A stretch of DNA of 58,142 bases, taken from NCBI GenBank assembly GCA_021740385.1, contig JAIOZY010000031.1, forward strand, positions 1 through 58,142, read 5' to 3'. Shown in pieces: positions 1 through 8,771 of the stretch. This DNA comes from Prolixibacteraceae bacterium (GTDB lineage Bacteria; Bacteroidota; Bacteroidia; Bacteroidales; Prolixibacteraceae). A program made the position numbers and the translations under genes. How positions within the stretch are numbered: the stretch's first letter is position 1; every line of letters starts with the position of its first letter. Under the pieces are notes generated by a model. It was given only the letters and a program-made list of their open reading frames with translations, had not been told where the DNA came from and did no database searches.

Positions 1-369
1 TTGTTCGGCCAACCCACCGCTTTTGCGAAGGTAAGCCTGTCAACTTAATTCAGATATGTTAGACGAAGGAAAATTGACACTACCTTTTGCTTAGTTAATA
101 AACAGAAAAGATTAGAAAACATTAATGCATGACCCAAAATTAAAACTCATAGGTCGTAATAATTTGATATTCAGTCATGCGTTTTGTAGGCATCGTTGTA
201 GTGCACAAAACAGGAGCAATAAAAAAGAAGGGTTGCAGCAATCGTTCTTTTTTCCTTCTATTGATTGTCGCCAGCTTGGATCAGTAATAAAAAATTGCAG
301 GTTTTTATTTTTGCTATCCAAAAGAATATTGAATAGTGTTAAGGCATTGCTGAAAAAAATTCAAAGAAT
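1..369. other. Left-edge region without a supported gene
   Basis: No gene is supported here. The first 48 bases are open on the plus strand and end in TAA, so they could be the last 15 codons of a gene that starts left of the window, but 15 residues are too few to identify it. A plus-strand open frame at 125-388 has no recognisable family, and its 3' end lies inside the terminator hairpin at 370-400, so I treat it as chance. Confidence 0.4.
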
Positions 370-400
370 AAAAAAGGGAGCCCATTGAGCTCCCTTTTTT
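370..400. terminator. Bidirectional intrinsic terminator after dnaJ
   Basis: A perfect 6-bp GC-rich stem (GGGAGC at 376-381, GCTCCC at 389-394) has a 7-nt loop and is flanked by A6 on the left and T6 on the right. It can therefore terminate in both directions. It lies 22 nt beyond the dnaJ stop codon and closes the minus-strand grpE-dnaJ unit. Confidence 0.85.
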
Positions 401-421
401 ATTATTGTTTATTAGACGATG

Positions 422-1576
422 TTAAAACATTCCTTTCATTTTTTCGAAGAAATCTTTTTTGCCCGAACCTTTTTGTGGTCCGCCCTGGAAGTTGGGCGAT
501 TTCATGAGTTTCTCGAGCAGTTGTTTTTCTTCCGAATCTAAACGCGTTGGAACCCATGCATGTACCCGTACTAAAATGTCGCCTTTGCCGTACCCGTTCA
601 CATCGGGGAGGCCCTTGCCCCGCAGGCGCAATATTTTTTCGGGTTGTGTACCCGCTTCAATTTTAACTTTTACTTTACTGTCAACCGTTGGGATTTCGGC
701 GGTTGTACCGAGGGCAAGCTCGGGTATGTTTAGAAAGAGGTTGTATATCAGGTCATTCTCATCGCGTATCAGGTCGGGATGTTCTTCTTCTTCAATCAGC
801 ACAATCAGGTCGCCGTTAATGCCGCCTCGGCGTGCAGCATTTCCTTTGCCGCTTACCGAAAGCTGCATGCCTTCGGCAACCCCGGCCGGTATGTTCAGGC
901 TGATCACCTCTTCGCCTTTCACAATTCCTTCGCCGTAGCACACGGGGCATTTGTTGGCAATAATTTTTCCCTCGCCGCCGCATGTGGGGCAGGCCGATGT
1001 TGTTTGCATCTGGCCCAGGAATGTATTCGAAACGCGGGTTACCTGGCCCGATCCGTGGCAGGTCGAACAGGTTGAGTACGAGCCGTCTTTGGCACCAGAG
1101 CCATGGCAGGCCGAACAGCTTACAAATTTCTTGACTTTAATTTTCTTTTCGGCTCCGTTGGCAATCTCTTTCAGGTTTAGTTTTACTTTAACCCTGAGGT
1201 TTTGTCCGCGGTTAACACGTTGCCTTGTCCGCCCGCTTCGGCCAAAGCCGCCAAAGCCGCCAAAATCGCCAAAGTGGCCGCCAAAAATGTCGCCAAACAT
1301 GGAGAAAATATCATCCATGTTCATGCTTTGGCCGCTGAAACCCGATGCACCGTTCATGCCGGCATGGCCAAACTGATCGTACCGTTGCCGTTTATCGGGG
1401 TTGCTTAACACTTCGTAAGCTTCGGCTGCTTCTTTAAATTTGTCTTCAGCCGTTTTGTCACCCGGATTTTTATCGGGGTGGTACTGAAGTGCTTTTTTCC
1501 GGTATGCTTTTTTTATTTCCTCGGCTGTAGCGTTTTTCGAAACCTCTAATACTTCGTAATAGTCGCGTTTACTCAT
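422..1576 (-). CDS. dnaJ: Chaperone protein DnaJ (Hsp40)
   Basis: Cytoplasmic co-chaperone that delivers unfolded clients to DnaK and stimulates its ATPase. The 384-aa product has the complete family layout: J domain (residues 1-70) with HPD at 33-35, a Gly/Phe-rich linker (about 72-118), four zinc-binding CxxCxGxG repeats with Cys pairs at 154/157, 170/173, 196/199 and 210/213, and the C-terminal client-binding domains. Length is normal. The ATG at 1576 begins [10 protein letters not shown], the usual DnaJ start. grpE lies 15 nt upstream on the same strand, so the two nucleotide-exchange and co-chaperone partners of DnaK are probably co-transcribed. dnaK itself is not in the window. Confidence 0.98.
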   Translation of the reverse strand: MSKRDYYEVLEVSKNATAEEIKKAYRKKALQYHPDKNPGDKTAEDKFKEAAEAYEVLSNPDKRQRYDQFGHAGMNGASGFSGQSMNMDDIFSMFGDIFGGHFGDFGGFGGFGRSGRTRQRVNRGQNLRVKVKLNLKEIANGAEKKIKVKKFVSCSACHGSGAKDGSYSTCSTCHGSGQVTRVSNTFLGQMQTTSACPTCGGEGKIIANKCPVCYGEGIVKGEEVISLNIPAGVAEGMQLSVSGKGNAARRGGINGDLIVLIEEEEHPDLIRDENDLIYNLFLNIPELALGTTAEIPTVDSKVKVKIEAGTQPEKILRLRGKGLPDVNGYGKGDILVRVHAWVPTRLDSEEKQLLEKLMKSPNFQGGPQKGSGKKDFFEKMKGMF

Positions 1577-1591
1577 TCCAATTATTTATCT

Positions 1592-2239
1592 TTATTCTCC
1601 AATTACAACTTTGGCAAAGCGTATAACTTTATCGTTTAATGTATATCCTTTTTGAATTACATCAACAATTTTGCCTTTTAATTCTTCCGAGGGGGCGGGT
1701 ATTTTTGTCACGGCTTCGTGCAGGTCGGTATCAAACTCCTTTTCTTTTGCCTCAATTTCTTTCACTCCGCTGTTTTTCAAAAATTCGTTGAAACGTTTAT
1801 ATATTAATTCAACGCCCTCTTTAAGCCCCTCTACTTCGCTGGCAGCGGTAATTGATTGCAAAGCCCGCTCAAAGTCGTCAACTACGGGCAGTATGTTAAT
1901 AAGCACGCCTTCGCCGGCAGCTTTGGTCAACTCCATCTTCTCTTTCAGGGTACGTTTGCGGTAATTGTCAAATTCGGCATGAAGGCGCAACAACTGGTCG
2001 TTTTTTTCGCCCAGCTTATGTTCCAGCTCGTTTATTTTTTCTGCCGTTAAATCTTTTTTATCTTTCCGTTCCGTCTTTTTCTTTTTGTCTTTCTCTTTCT
2101 TTTTTGCTGTTGTTTTTTCTTCCTGTACTTTTTTTTCTGCTGCGTTGTTTTGTTTTGTTGCTTCTTTTTTAGAAGTTGTTGCTTCGTTTTCAGGCGCTTT
2201 TTCTTCTGCTTTCATATTTTTCGTATTCTTTTTAACCAT
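1592..2239 (-). CDS. grpE: Nucleotide exchange factor GrpE
   Basis: GrpE releases ADP from DnaK and so resets the DnaK-DnaJ cycle. The C-terminal two thirds match the family: a long helical region followed by a beta domain containing VLINILPVVDDFERAL and ending near VIRFAKVVIGE. I start it at the ATG at 2239 (215 aa), because the longer open frame to 2299 would need a TTG codon and adds only 20 unsupported residues. The first 70 or so residues are an unusually Lys/Glu-rich low-complexity tail, probably disordered, where most GrpE proteins have a short one. It precedes dnaJ by 15 nt. Confidence 0.95.
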   Translation of the reverse strand: MVKKNTKNMKAEEKAPENEATTSKKEATKQNNAAEKKVQEEKTTAKKKEKDKKKKTERKDKKDLTAEKINELEHKLGEKNDQLLRLHAEFDNYRKRTLKEKMELTKAAGEGVLINILPVVDDFERALQSITAASEVEGLKEGVELIYKRFNEFLKNSGVKEIEAKEKEFDTDLHEAVTKIPAPSEELKGKIVDVIQKGYTLNDKVIRFAKVVIGE

Positions 2240-2330
2240 GTTGTTTTTCAATCGAGCCACGAAATTACAAATTTTCTGCCAAACCCGTTTTACCGACAAT
2301 ATGGCACGCTTTTAAAAAAGCAGGCTGGAA

Positions 2331-2375
2331 AAACGAAAGGCCAACAATACGATGGTCTTTCGTTTGATTTTTTTG
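2331..2375. terminator. Strong hairpin terminator between tlpA-like gene and grpE
   Basis: A 13-bp stem (2331-2343 with 2353-2365, one G-T wobble) encloses a 9-nt loop. It lies just past the stop of the minus-strand thioredoxin gene at 2388. On the minus strand the stem is followed by a short T run; on the plus strand by TGATTTTTTT. It probably separates the thioredoxin transcript from grpE-dnaJ. Confidence 0.75.
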
Positions 2376-2387
2376 CTATGGTGATTC

Positions 2388-2924
2388 TTATTTTAAAAGT
2401 TGTTGTAAAACCTGTTCGAGTGCAGGCCCGCGAAGGTTTTTAGCCAAAATAACACCGTTTCCATCGATCAGGAAATTGGCAGGTATGCTGTTTACACGGT
2501 ATACCATTGCATATTTGGCATACCATCCCTTAAGGTCGCTTACATGATAGGGCCACGTGAGTTTATCCTTTTCAATGGCGGCTTTCCAACTCGCTTTGTT
2601 TTTGTCGAGCGATACGCTGAAAATGGTAAAACCTTTGCCGTTTTTAAATTCTTTATCCTTGAAATTTTTATAAGCAGCAACAACCGTGGGGTTTTCAACC
2701 CGGCAGGGGCTGCACCACGAAGCCCAAAAATCGATCAGTACCAGTTTCCCCGAGAGTTGGGATAAGTCGTACGTTTCCCCGTTAATACCTTCTTCAATAA
2801 TATTTGGTGCCTTATTCCCAATGTTTATACCAACGGCGGGTTCATCGCCTCCATTTGATGCCATTACTGCAACAGGCAAAAGAATAATACATGCAAAAAC
2901 CGCGATTAATAATTTTTTCTTCAT
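2388..2924 (-). CDS. TlpA/ResA-type thiol-disulfide oxidoreductase, secreted
   Basis: A 178-aa thioredoxin-fold protein of the TlpA/ResA (AhpC-TSA/Redoxin) group. It has an N-terminal signal peptide ending near residue 22 (AVMA-SNG). The redox motif WASWCSPCR has Cys at 71 and 74, and the cis-Pro region NSIPANFLID follows. Members of this family reduce disulfides in the periplasm or support cytochrome c maturation and general stress tolerance. The substrate cannot be told from sequence. It is followed by a strong hairpin and is probably its own transcript or the end of the murA-exosortase run. The start at 2924 gives a typical signal peptide. Confidence 0.9.
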   Translation of the reverse strand: MKKKLLIAVFACIILLPVAVMASNGGDEPAVGINIGNKAPNIIEEGINGETYDLSQLSGKLVLIDFWASWCSPCRVENPTVVAAYKNFKDKEFKNGKGFTIFSVSLDKNKASWKAAIEKDKLTWPYHVSDLKGWYAKYAMVYRVNSIPANFLIDGNGVILAKNLRGPALEQVLQQLLK

Positions 2925-2962
2925 CTCTTTTCTTTAATTTCTAATGTAAACAACTTAAACGG

Positions 2963-3493
2963 TTATTCGGTTTGTGAAAATTTGTATTTAATGACTAAAG
3001 AATCTTTAACGATAAGGAAAAAAACAACGAATCCGAAAACCTGCAACCCGATAAAAAGCCCCATCGATTTTACCTCCGACTGGCTGATGTTAAACATTAA
3101 TAACGGGAAAAGGATTTGCAGGAAATAAACAATGGCAAAGTTGATGCCCAGGTAGCGCAATGCAATTTTCCAGGTAAGGCGTTTGTCGAAAAACAGCGAA
3201 AAATGCCACGCAAGCAGTAACACTACGGGCAGACAGTATTCAATGGCAATTTGGGTGCGCCTGTCGGGGTAGTAGCAGTACATCAGTGTTTTGTCTTCTT
3301 TTTCAAAATGAACGATTTCGGTTTTTTCGATTGTGGAGAACCGTGAGGTGAATTTTTCGACCCCGCCTGCAACAAACCTGCCGTAAACGGGTTCGCCCCC
3401 GTTTGCCCACAAAAGGTAAAAAAGTATGCTGGCAACAATGAAAATGATGTTCCGTATGGTTTTGTTCATTCTATTTTTCATCGTTTTTTTCAT
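2963..3493 (-). CDS. Small membrane protein partnered with exosortase-like gene
   Basis: A 176-aa protein with about four predicted membrane segments (near residues 12-30, 83-100, 112-135, 142-165) and a charged outward segment between the first and second. I do not recognise a catalytic motif. It directly follows the exosortase-like gene: the frame from 3493 overlaps it by 23 nt, whereas an internal ATG at 3469 lies one base after its TAG stop and gives a clean junction. Small membrane proteins encoded beside exosortases are known in Bacteroidota (the exosortase F system-associated protein is one example), so a partner role is a reasonable inference. I cannot assign it to a named family. Confidence 0.75.
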   Translation of the reverse strand: MKKTMKNRMNKTIRNIIFIVASILFYLLWANGGEPVYGRFVAGGVEKFTSRFSTIEKTEIVHFEKEDKTLMYCYYPDRRTQIAIEYCLPVVLLLAWHFSLFFDKRLTWKIALRYLGINFAIVYFLQILFPLLMFNISQSEVKSMGLFIGLQVFGFVVFFLIVKDSLVIKYKFSQTE

Positions 3494-4091
3494 TTTTCAA
3501 TGATTTTTTACGTGACATGTACCTGTTGGCAAGTTCCCACAATCCCCATATAATAATGACAAGCAATATATTCCAGATGTAATCGTGCATGACGTTAAAA
3601 ACCCCTGGATATTTCCGTCCAATTACGCCCAGCATTACAATACGCAACGAGTTGATCAGGGCCAGTAAAACAAACAGGATGCTGCCAATGGCCAGTTTTT
3701 GTTTAACAGTCCATCTTGAAAATGCAACCAGGGCAATCATGGCCAGGTAGGCGTGGTAGGCCGAGCATTCAATCTCGATGATCATTGGGTAGTTGCTGAT
3801 GGTGATCGATTTGTAGTTTACCACAAGCGTGGTTACCATGCCCGAGCCGTCGCCAATAATTTTGGCAGGTATGAACATAACTTTTGCCAGGGCGTATGAG
3901 AGGTAGGTGGTAAAATCGACAAACCACATCGAAAACCACTGGTGTTTGGTGTAATCCCATGCAACAATTACAACGAGTATTACCCATAAGCCAAAAGCTT
4001 TAACGAGGGGTAACAATTCCTGAAAAAGTTCTTTACGCTTTTGCGCTTTGATCTCTTTTTCCGTTAGTTTCTTTTTCCGGCTTTTGCTCAT
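3471..4091 (-). CDS. Exosortase/archaeosortase-family transpeptidase-like membrane protein
   Basis: A 206-aa polytopic membrane protein with the three conserved exosortase residues in the expected order: Cys109 in IECSAYHAY, Arg150 in NSLRI and His169 in VMHDYIW, each next to a hydrophobic span. Exosortases cleave a C-terminal sorting tail of exported proteins and transfer them to an envelope anchor or polysaccharide. The first 25 residues are strongly basic and cytoplasmic. No protein in this window has a PEP-CTERM-like tail (short motif, one hydrophobic span, basic end), so the substrate is unknown. Subfamily (XrtF, XrtN and so on) cannot be decided here. It sits 74 nt downstream of murA on the same strand. 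Confidence 0.8.
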   Translation of the reverse strand: MSKSRKKKLTEKEIKAQKRKELFQELLPLVKAFGLWVILVVIVAWDYTKHQWFSMWFVDFTTYLSYALAKVMFIPAKIIGDGSGMVTTLVVNYKSITISNYPMIIEIECSAYHAYLAMIALVAFSRWTVKQKLAIGSILFVLLALINSLRIVMLGVIGRKYPGVFNVMHDYIWNILLVIIIWGLWELANRYMSRKKSLKNEKNDEK

Positions 4092-4165
4092 CGGTTTTTT
4101 GTGAAATGTTATGGTTTAAAAATAGGATTTATTTTTTATTGGATGAAATTTCAACATCTGTATAA

Positions 4166-5473
4166 TTAATCAATACGCTCAATATTGGCCCCAATGTTGT
4201 TTAACCGTTCGGCAATGTTTTCATAACCCCGGTCGATTTGTTCAATGTTATGGATCTTGCTTTTCCCTTCGGCCGAAAGGGCAGCAATAAGCAGGGCCAC
4301 GCCTGCCCTTATATCGGGCGATACCATGTTGGTAGCACGCAGCGGGTGTTTGCGGTCGAGGCCGATAACCGTTGCCCTGTGCGGGTCGCACAAAATGATT
4401 TGTGCGCCCATGTCAATCAGTTTATCGACAAAAAACAGGCGGCTCTCGAACATCTTTTGGTGAATTAGAACGCTGCCTTTTGCCTGGGTGGCAACAACGA
4501 GGAACACGCTCAGCAGGTCGGGTGTGAGGCCCGGCCAGGGTGCATCGGCAATGGTCATAATCGAGCCGTCGATGAAACTTTCAATTTCGTAATGTTCCTG
4601 TGCCGGAATATAAATATCGTCGTTCCGGTATTCCATTTTTATTCCTAAGTGGTGGAATGAATCCGGCATGATGCCCAGGTTATCGATTCCGGCATTTTTT
4701 ATGGTTATTTCAGAATTGGTCATGGCAGCCAGTCCAATAAAGCTGCCCACTTCAATCATGTCGGGTAAAATGGTATGGGTGCAGCCCTTTAAGGCATTGG
4801 TGCCTTCAATGGTAAGCAGGTTTGATCCGGTTCCCGAAATGTTTGCCCCCATCGATGCGAGCATTTTGCAAAGCTGCTGTATGTATGGTTCGCAGGCTGC
4901 GTTGTAAAGGGTTGTGGTGCCTTTGGCCTGTACGGCGGCCATAATCAGGTTGGCGGTTCCGGTTACCGAAGCTTCATCAAGCATGATGTATGTTCCGCGC
5001 AGCTTTTCCCCCGATATTTCATAGCATTTTTCTGCAGCATCGAAGTTGAAGATAGCGCCAAGTTTCTGAAATCCTATAAAGTGAGTATCGAGGCGGCGGC
5101 GTCCTATTTTATCGCCCCCCGGCTGGGGCAGGTAGCCTTTGCCAAAACGGGCAAGCATTGGCCCCAGTATCATTACCGAACCGCGCAGGCTGGTTGCCAG
5201 TTTTGCATACCGTTTGGTTTTTAAAAAGGACGGGTCTGCTTTTGCTGCACAGAATTCATAGTCGCCTTTTTTAATGCGTGAAATTTCAACCCCGAGCTCT
5301 TTAAGAATGTCAATTAGTTTTAATACATCCTGTATTTCGGGAACGTTGTTTATTCGAACTTTTTCTTCGGTTAGCAGCGTGGCACATATTACCTGGAGCG
5401 CTTCGTTTTTCGCGCCCTGGGGGTATAGGGTGCCGTTTAAAGAATTGCCGCCATGAATAATGAATGTGGCCAT
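4166..5473 (-). CDS. murA: UDP-N-acetylglucosamine 1-carboxyvinyltransferase MurA, Asp-type active site
   Basis: Catalyses the first committed step of peptidoglycan synthesis, moving enolpyruvate from PEP to UDP-GlcNAc in the cytoplasm. The 435-aa product is full length with the EPSP-synthase-type inside-out barrel repeats, Lys22 and Asn23 (AKNEAL) and the mobile loop segment PGGDKIGRRRLDTH at 118-131. In E. coli MurA the equivalent loop is PGGCTIGARPVDLH, whose Cys115 is the fosfomycin target; here the position is Asp121. The same Cys-to-Asp exchange in mycobacterial and chlamydial MurA keeps activity but gives intrinsic fosfomycin resistance. Start at 5473 is the natural one. The DUF4290 gene lies 23 nt upstream, so the two are likely one operon. 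Confidence 0.95.
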   Translation of the reverse strand: MATFIIHGGNSLNGTLYPQGAKNEALQVICATLLTEEKVRINNVPEIQDVLKLIDILKELGVEISRIKKGDYEFCAAKADPSFLKTKRYAKLATSLRGSVMILGPMLARFGKGYLPQPGGDKIGRRRLDTHFIGFQKLGAIFNFDAAEKCYEISGEKLRGTYIMLDEASVTGTANLIMAAVQAKGTTTLYNAACEPYIQQLCKMLASMGANISGTGSNLLTIEGTNALKGCTHTILPDMIEVGSFIGLAAMTNSEITIKNAGIDNLGIMPDSFHHLGIKMEYRNDDIYIPAQEHYEIESFIDGSIMTIADAPWPGLTPDLLSVFLVVATQAKGSVLIHQKMFESRLFFVDKLIDMGAQIILCDPHRATVIGLDRKHPLRATNMVSPDIRAGVALLIAALSAEGKSKIHNIEQIDRGYENIAERLNNIGANIERID

Positions 5474-5496
5474 GGTGTAAAGGTATGTCCAAATGA

Positions 5497-6099
5497 TTAA
5501 TACTTGCGGTAGTCGTTTTTTCGTTTATGTTGCTTTTTCTTCTGTTTCGGGATCAGTTCTTTAACTTCTTTAAGCCGGAAATCATCGGGAATGTCAATTT
5601 TTCCGTTTGAAAGTTCTATAAAATCGGTCATGATGACATCATCGGTTACCGACTCTTTGTTCCAGGTTAGGTAGCATTTTTTCATGTGGTCGGCTATCAT
5701 CTGTATTAGCATCTCTTTTTCGGGGCCTTCGGGATAATCGGCAGCTTTTTTAATCATCATGATTAAAACACGGCCGTAATGTTTGTATTTTATATTGTTG
5801 TGTTTATAGGGTATCTTATTCGGTTTGCTTGTTAGCAAAGTGGGTGATGGGGGATCGTAAGGGTAATCGATATCGAGTTTAAAATCAGACATGATGGCCA
5901 GGTGGTCCCAGAGTTTATGTTTAAAATCGGGAACGTCGCGAAGGAACGGGTTTAAGTTTCCCATTACATCAATAATACTTTGTGCGGCCTTCTTCCGTTC
6001 TTCGCGGTCTTCTATTGTACCCACGTAATCTACCATGTTTTGGATGTTTCTTCCATATTCGGGCATAACCAGTTTTTTTCGGTTTGAATTGTAATCCAT
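5497..6099 (-). CDS. DUF4290-family cytoplasmic protein
   Basis: A 200-aa soluble protein of the Bacteroidota-specific DUF4290 family, of unknown function. Recognition rests on the N-terminal block RKKLVMPEYGRNIQNMVDY and the following region with NLNPFLRDVPDFKHKLWDHL and DIDYPYDPP. The family is commonly encoded immediately before murA, as it is here (23 nt), which hints at a link to envelope synthesis but does not prove it. I choose the ATG at 6099 (MDYNSNRKK) because it matches the usual start of the family; the open frame extends to 6153 but the extra 18 residues look untranslated. The C-terminus is a short Lys/Arg-rich tail. Confidence 0.85.
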   Translation of the reverse strand: MDYNSNRKKLVMPEYGRNIQNMVDYVGTIEDREERKKAAQSIIDVMGNLNPFLRDVPDFKHKLWDHLAIMSDFKLDIDYPYDPPSPTLLTSKPNKIPYKHNNIKYKHYGRVLIMMIKKAADYPEGPEKEMLIQMIADHMKKCYLTWNKESVTDDVIMTDFIELSNGKIDIPDDFRLKEVKELIPKQKKKQHKRKNDYRKY

Positions 6100-6261
6100 G
6101 TGGTTTCTATTTTCGTATTGTGCTAATATTTTGAAGTTTATAATCGAGGGCAATAATTATTTCCCAACCGAAGTTGCTGCAAATTTAGCAAACTATTTTT
6201 TAGTTCAGCGTTTAAGTTACAAAATTGCTTCATTTTGTACAAAAAATTGACGTGAAGGTGG

Positions 6262-8583
6262 TTAACCAACCACCTTTAGTTTGGCAAATTTCAATAAGAG
6301 TTGCTTGCGACCGGCGGTTTCAAAAAGCACCGTGGCTTTTTTATTGGAATCTGTCCCTTCAATTTCAATTACAACACCCCGGCCAAAACGCTGGTGTTCG
6401 ATGGTTTTGCCAACCAGTACCTTATCGGGGCTGTCGGCGTCGAATGCAGGCCTGGCGTGTGACTGTTTAATACGCGTTAGGCGTTGCGTGTAGCCCGGTG
6501 TTTGTTTTGGCGTGGGGCGTTCGCGGTTAATGGTTCCCGGTTTTTCCGAAAACCTGTTTCTGAAAACTGTTTTATTTACGGCTCCCGGTGAAAGAAAAGA
6601 TGGCATGTTGGCAGAAAGGGGTGAGTCGACATAGGCTTCGTCCAGCTCATCGATAAAGCGGCTTGGTTCGCAAAAATTGAGCTGCCCCATACTGTAACGC
6701 TGCCGTGCGTACGATAACCACACGTTTTTCATTGCCCGGGTGAGGGCCACGTAAAACAGCCGGCGTTCTTCTTCGAGGCTTTCGGGTGTTATCGTGCCCG
6801 AATAGTTCGACGGGAATAAATTCTCTTCGAGGCCTACAACAAAAACGTTTTTAAACTCGAGCCCTTTGGCCGAGTGCACGGTCATGAGGGTAATTTTATT
6901 GCGGTCTTCTTTTTTGTCGGTGTCCTGGTCGGTAATGAGGGCCACATCTTCAAGGTAATTTTCAAGTTTATCAGGGCGGCCTTCTTCACGTGCATTGATT
7001 GAAAAGTCTTGTATGGCATTCAGCAGTTCCTGAACATTTTCAAATTTGCTCAGGTTCTCGGGGGTTTTGTCTTTGTAATATTCATCGGCCATTCCGGTTT
7101 GCCGGGTTACCGACAGGGCCATTTCGTAGGCCGACGAATCGATGAGCTGTTTTCTGAAATCGTTGATGAGGCCAATGAATTTTTCGATTTTTCCCAAAGT
7201 CCCTTTGTTTAGTCCTATGGGGTATAATTCTGAATTGCAGGCTGTTTCCCAAATGCTGACACTTTCGGAATTGGCTTTTTGTTCAAGCTTGGTAAGGGTT
7301 GTTTTTCCAATGCCCCGTGCCGGGAAATTAATAATACGTTTCAGGGCTTCGTTGTCGTTTGAATTGACAATAAGGCGCAGGTATGCCAGCAGGTCTTTTA
7401 TTTCCTTGCGTTCGTAAAACGATAAGCCGCCGTATATGCGGTAGGGCAGGCCAAGTTTACGGAGCTGTTCTTCAAAAATCCTCGATTGTGCATTGGTGCG
7501 GTAAAGAATGGCATAATCGGCAAACTGGTCGTGTGCGGTTAAGCGGTGCTGGTTCAGCTCATTTACAACAACCACGCCCTCTTCATTGTCGGTAAGCGAC
7601 TGCAATATTTTCACTTTTGTACCGGGTTCGTTTTCCGAGAATACCGCTTTGTGCAGTTGCCGTTTGTTTTTTTGTATAACGCTGTTGGCGGCGTTTACAA
7701 TGTTCTGGGTCGACCGGTAGTTTTGTTCAAGTTTAAATGTTTGAAACCCGGGGTAATCTTTTCTGAAACTGAGGATGTTTTCAATCCGGGCACCCCTGAA
7801 AGAATAGATGCTTTGTGCATCGTCGCCCACTACACAGAGGTTTTTATGTTTTTCGGCCAGTTTTTTAATGATCAGGTATTGCGAAAAGTTGGTGTCCTGA
7901 TACTCGTCAACAAGAATATGGGTAAAACGGTCTTGGTATTTTTTCAGAATGTCGGGGTGGTTATGAAAAAGCAGGTTGGTGTTCATCAGCAGGTCGTCGA
8001 AATCCATGGCCCCCGACACTTTGCACCTGCGGCAATACTCTTTGTAAATGTCGGCAATTTTGGGCATCCGTATCGATTGGTCGAAATCGCGTGCCTGGCT
8101 GTCTGCGGCATAGGCATTGGCCGTAACCAGGTTGTTTTTGGCAGCTGAAATGCGGTTAATAATTACGCCCGGTTTGTAGGTTTTTTTGTCGAGTTGCATG
8201 TCGGTAATAATGCTCCTCACAAGGCTTTTCGAGTCGGCAGTATCATAAATGGTATATGTTGATGGGTAACCGATCACTTCGGCTTCGTTTCTTAAAATAC
8301 GGGCAAAAATGGAATGAAAAGTGCCCATCCACAGGTAGCGTGCAATGTCGTTGCCTACTATTGAAGCAATGCGCTCTTTCATTTCGCGGGCTGCTTTGTT
8401 GGTAAAGGTAAGCGCCAGTATGCGTGAAGGCGGATTGCCCAGCCGCAATAAATGGGCTATGCGGAAGGTAAGTACACGTGTTTTGCCCGAGCCCGCCCCG
8501 GCAATAACCAGGCTTGGCCCGTTCACGTTTTCAACGGCTTCGCGTTGGGCTTTGTTCAGTCCCTGTAAATAGCTGTATTCCAT
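6262..8583 (-). CDS. UvrD/PcrA-type ATP-dependent DNA helicase
   Basis: Superfamily 1 3'-5' helicase used in nucleotide excision repair and replication restart. From the ATG at 8583 the product is 773 aa. Motifs in order: Q-motif region LNKAQREAV, Walker A GAGSGKT (motif I), TFTNKAAREMKER (Ia), VDEYQDTN (motif II), GDDAQSIYSFRGA (III), QNYRST (IV), TVHSAKGLEF (V) and VALTRAMK (VI). The C-terminus ends in a small Tudor-like domain (ATVLFETAGRKQLLLKFAKL) typical of PcrA. The frame continues upstream to 8652, but MEYSYLQGLN at 8583 is the usual family start. A TATTTTTG box lies 42 nt upstream. Confidence 0.95.
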   Translation of the reverse strand: MEYSYLQGLNKAQREAVENVNGPSLVIAGAGSGKTRVLTFRIAHLLRLGNPPSRILALTFTNKAAREMKERIASIVGNDIARYLWMGTFHSIFARILRNEAEVIGYPSTYTIYDTADSKSLVRSIITDMQLDKKTYKPGVIINRISAAKNNLVTANAYAADSQARDFDQSIRMPKIADIYKEYCRRCKVSGAMDFDDLLMNTNLLFHNHPDILKKYQDRFTHILVDEYQDTNFSQYLIIKKLAEKHKNLCVVGDDAQSIYSFRGARIENILSFRKDYPGFQTFKLEQNYRSTQNIVNAANSVIQKNKRQLHKAVFSENEPGTKVKILQSLTDNEEGVVVVNELNQHRLTAHDQFADYAILYRTNAQSRIFEEQLRKLGLPYRIYGGLSFYERKEIKDLLAYLRLIVNSNDNEALKRIINFPARGIGKTTLTKLEQKANSESVSIWETACNSELYPIGLNKGTLGKIEKFIGLINDFRKQLIDSSAYEMALSVTRQTGMADEYYKDKTPENLSKFENVQELLNAIQDFSINAREEGRPDKLENYLEDVALITDQDTDKKEDRNKITLMTVHSAKGLEFKNVFVVGLEENLFPSNYSGTITPESLEEERRLFYVALTRAMKNVWLSYARQRYSMGQLNFCEPSRFIDELDEAYVDSPLSANMPSFLSPGAVNKTVFRNRFSEKPGTINRERPTPKQTPGYTQRLTRIKQSHARPAFDADSPDKVLVGKTIEHQRFGRGVVIEIEGTDSNKKATVLFETAGRKQLLLKFAKLKVVG

Positions 8584-8624
8584 TAATGTGTTATTCTTTC
8601 GATGGTTTTGTTGTAAATTCAACC

Positions 8625-8632
8625 CAAAAATA
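8625..8632 (-). promoter_or_regulatory. Possible -7 promoter box for the helicase gene
   Basis: TATTTTTG on the minus strand fits the Bacteroidota -7 consensus TAnnTTTG and would start transcription about 35 nt before the ATG at 8583. No clear -33 TTG partner is present, so this is tentative. Confidence 0.3.
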
Positions 8633-8674
8633 ACAGATGTTAGAAGAAACACTTATGAATTCGGGTTAAAATTT

Positions 8675-8682
8675 TAATTTTG
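8675..8682 (+). promoter_or_regulatory. Possible -7 promoter box for the CHU_C-domain gene
   Basis: TAATTTTG on the plus strand fits the Bacteroidota TAnnTTTG -7 box. It lies 89 nt before the ATG at 8772, in the divergent gap with the helicase gene. No convincing -33 element is visible. Confidence 0.3.
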
Positions 8683-8771
8683 TACACAACTTCTCAAATT
8701 TGTTCGAAACGGTTTGGGCGGAGACAATTTTTTCAGTTTTGTTTAGTTTATTGAATAGAAATAAAAACAAC

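Noticed and set aside
125-388. Plus-strand 87-aa open frame
   Set aside because: No family resemblance, low-complexity composition, and its end lies inside the dnaJ terminator hairpin.
8584-8652. Longer N-terminus for the helicase
   Set aside because: The added residues look like a translated leader; family members begin at MEYSYLQGLN-like sequences, and a possible promoter box lies inside the extension.
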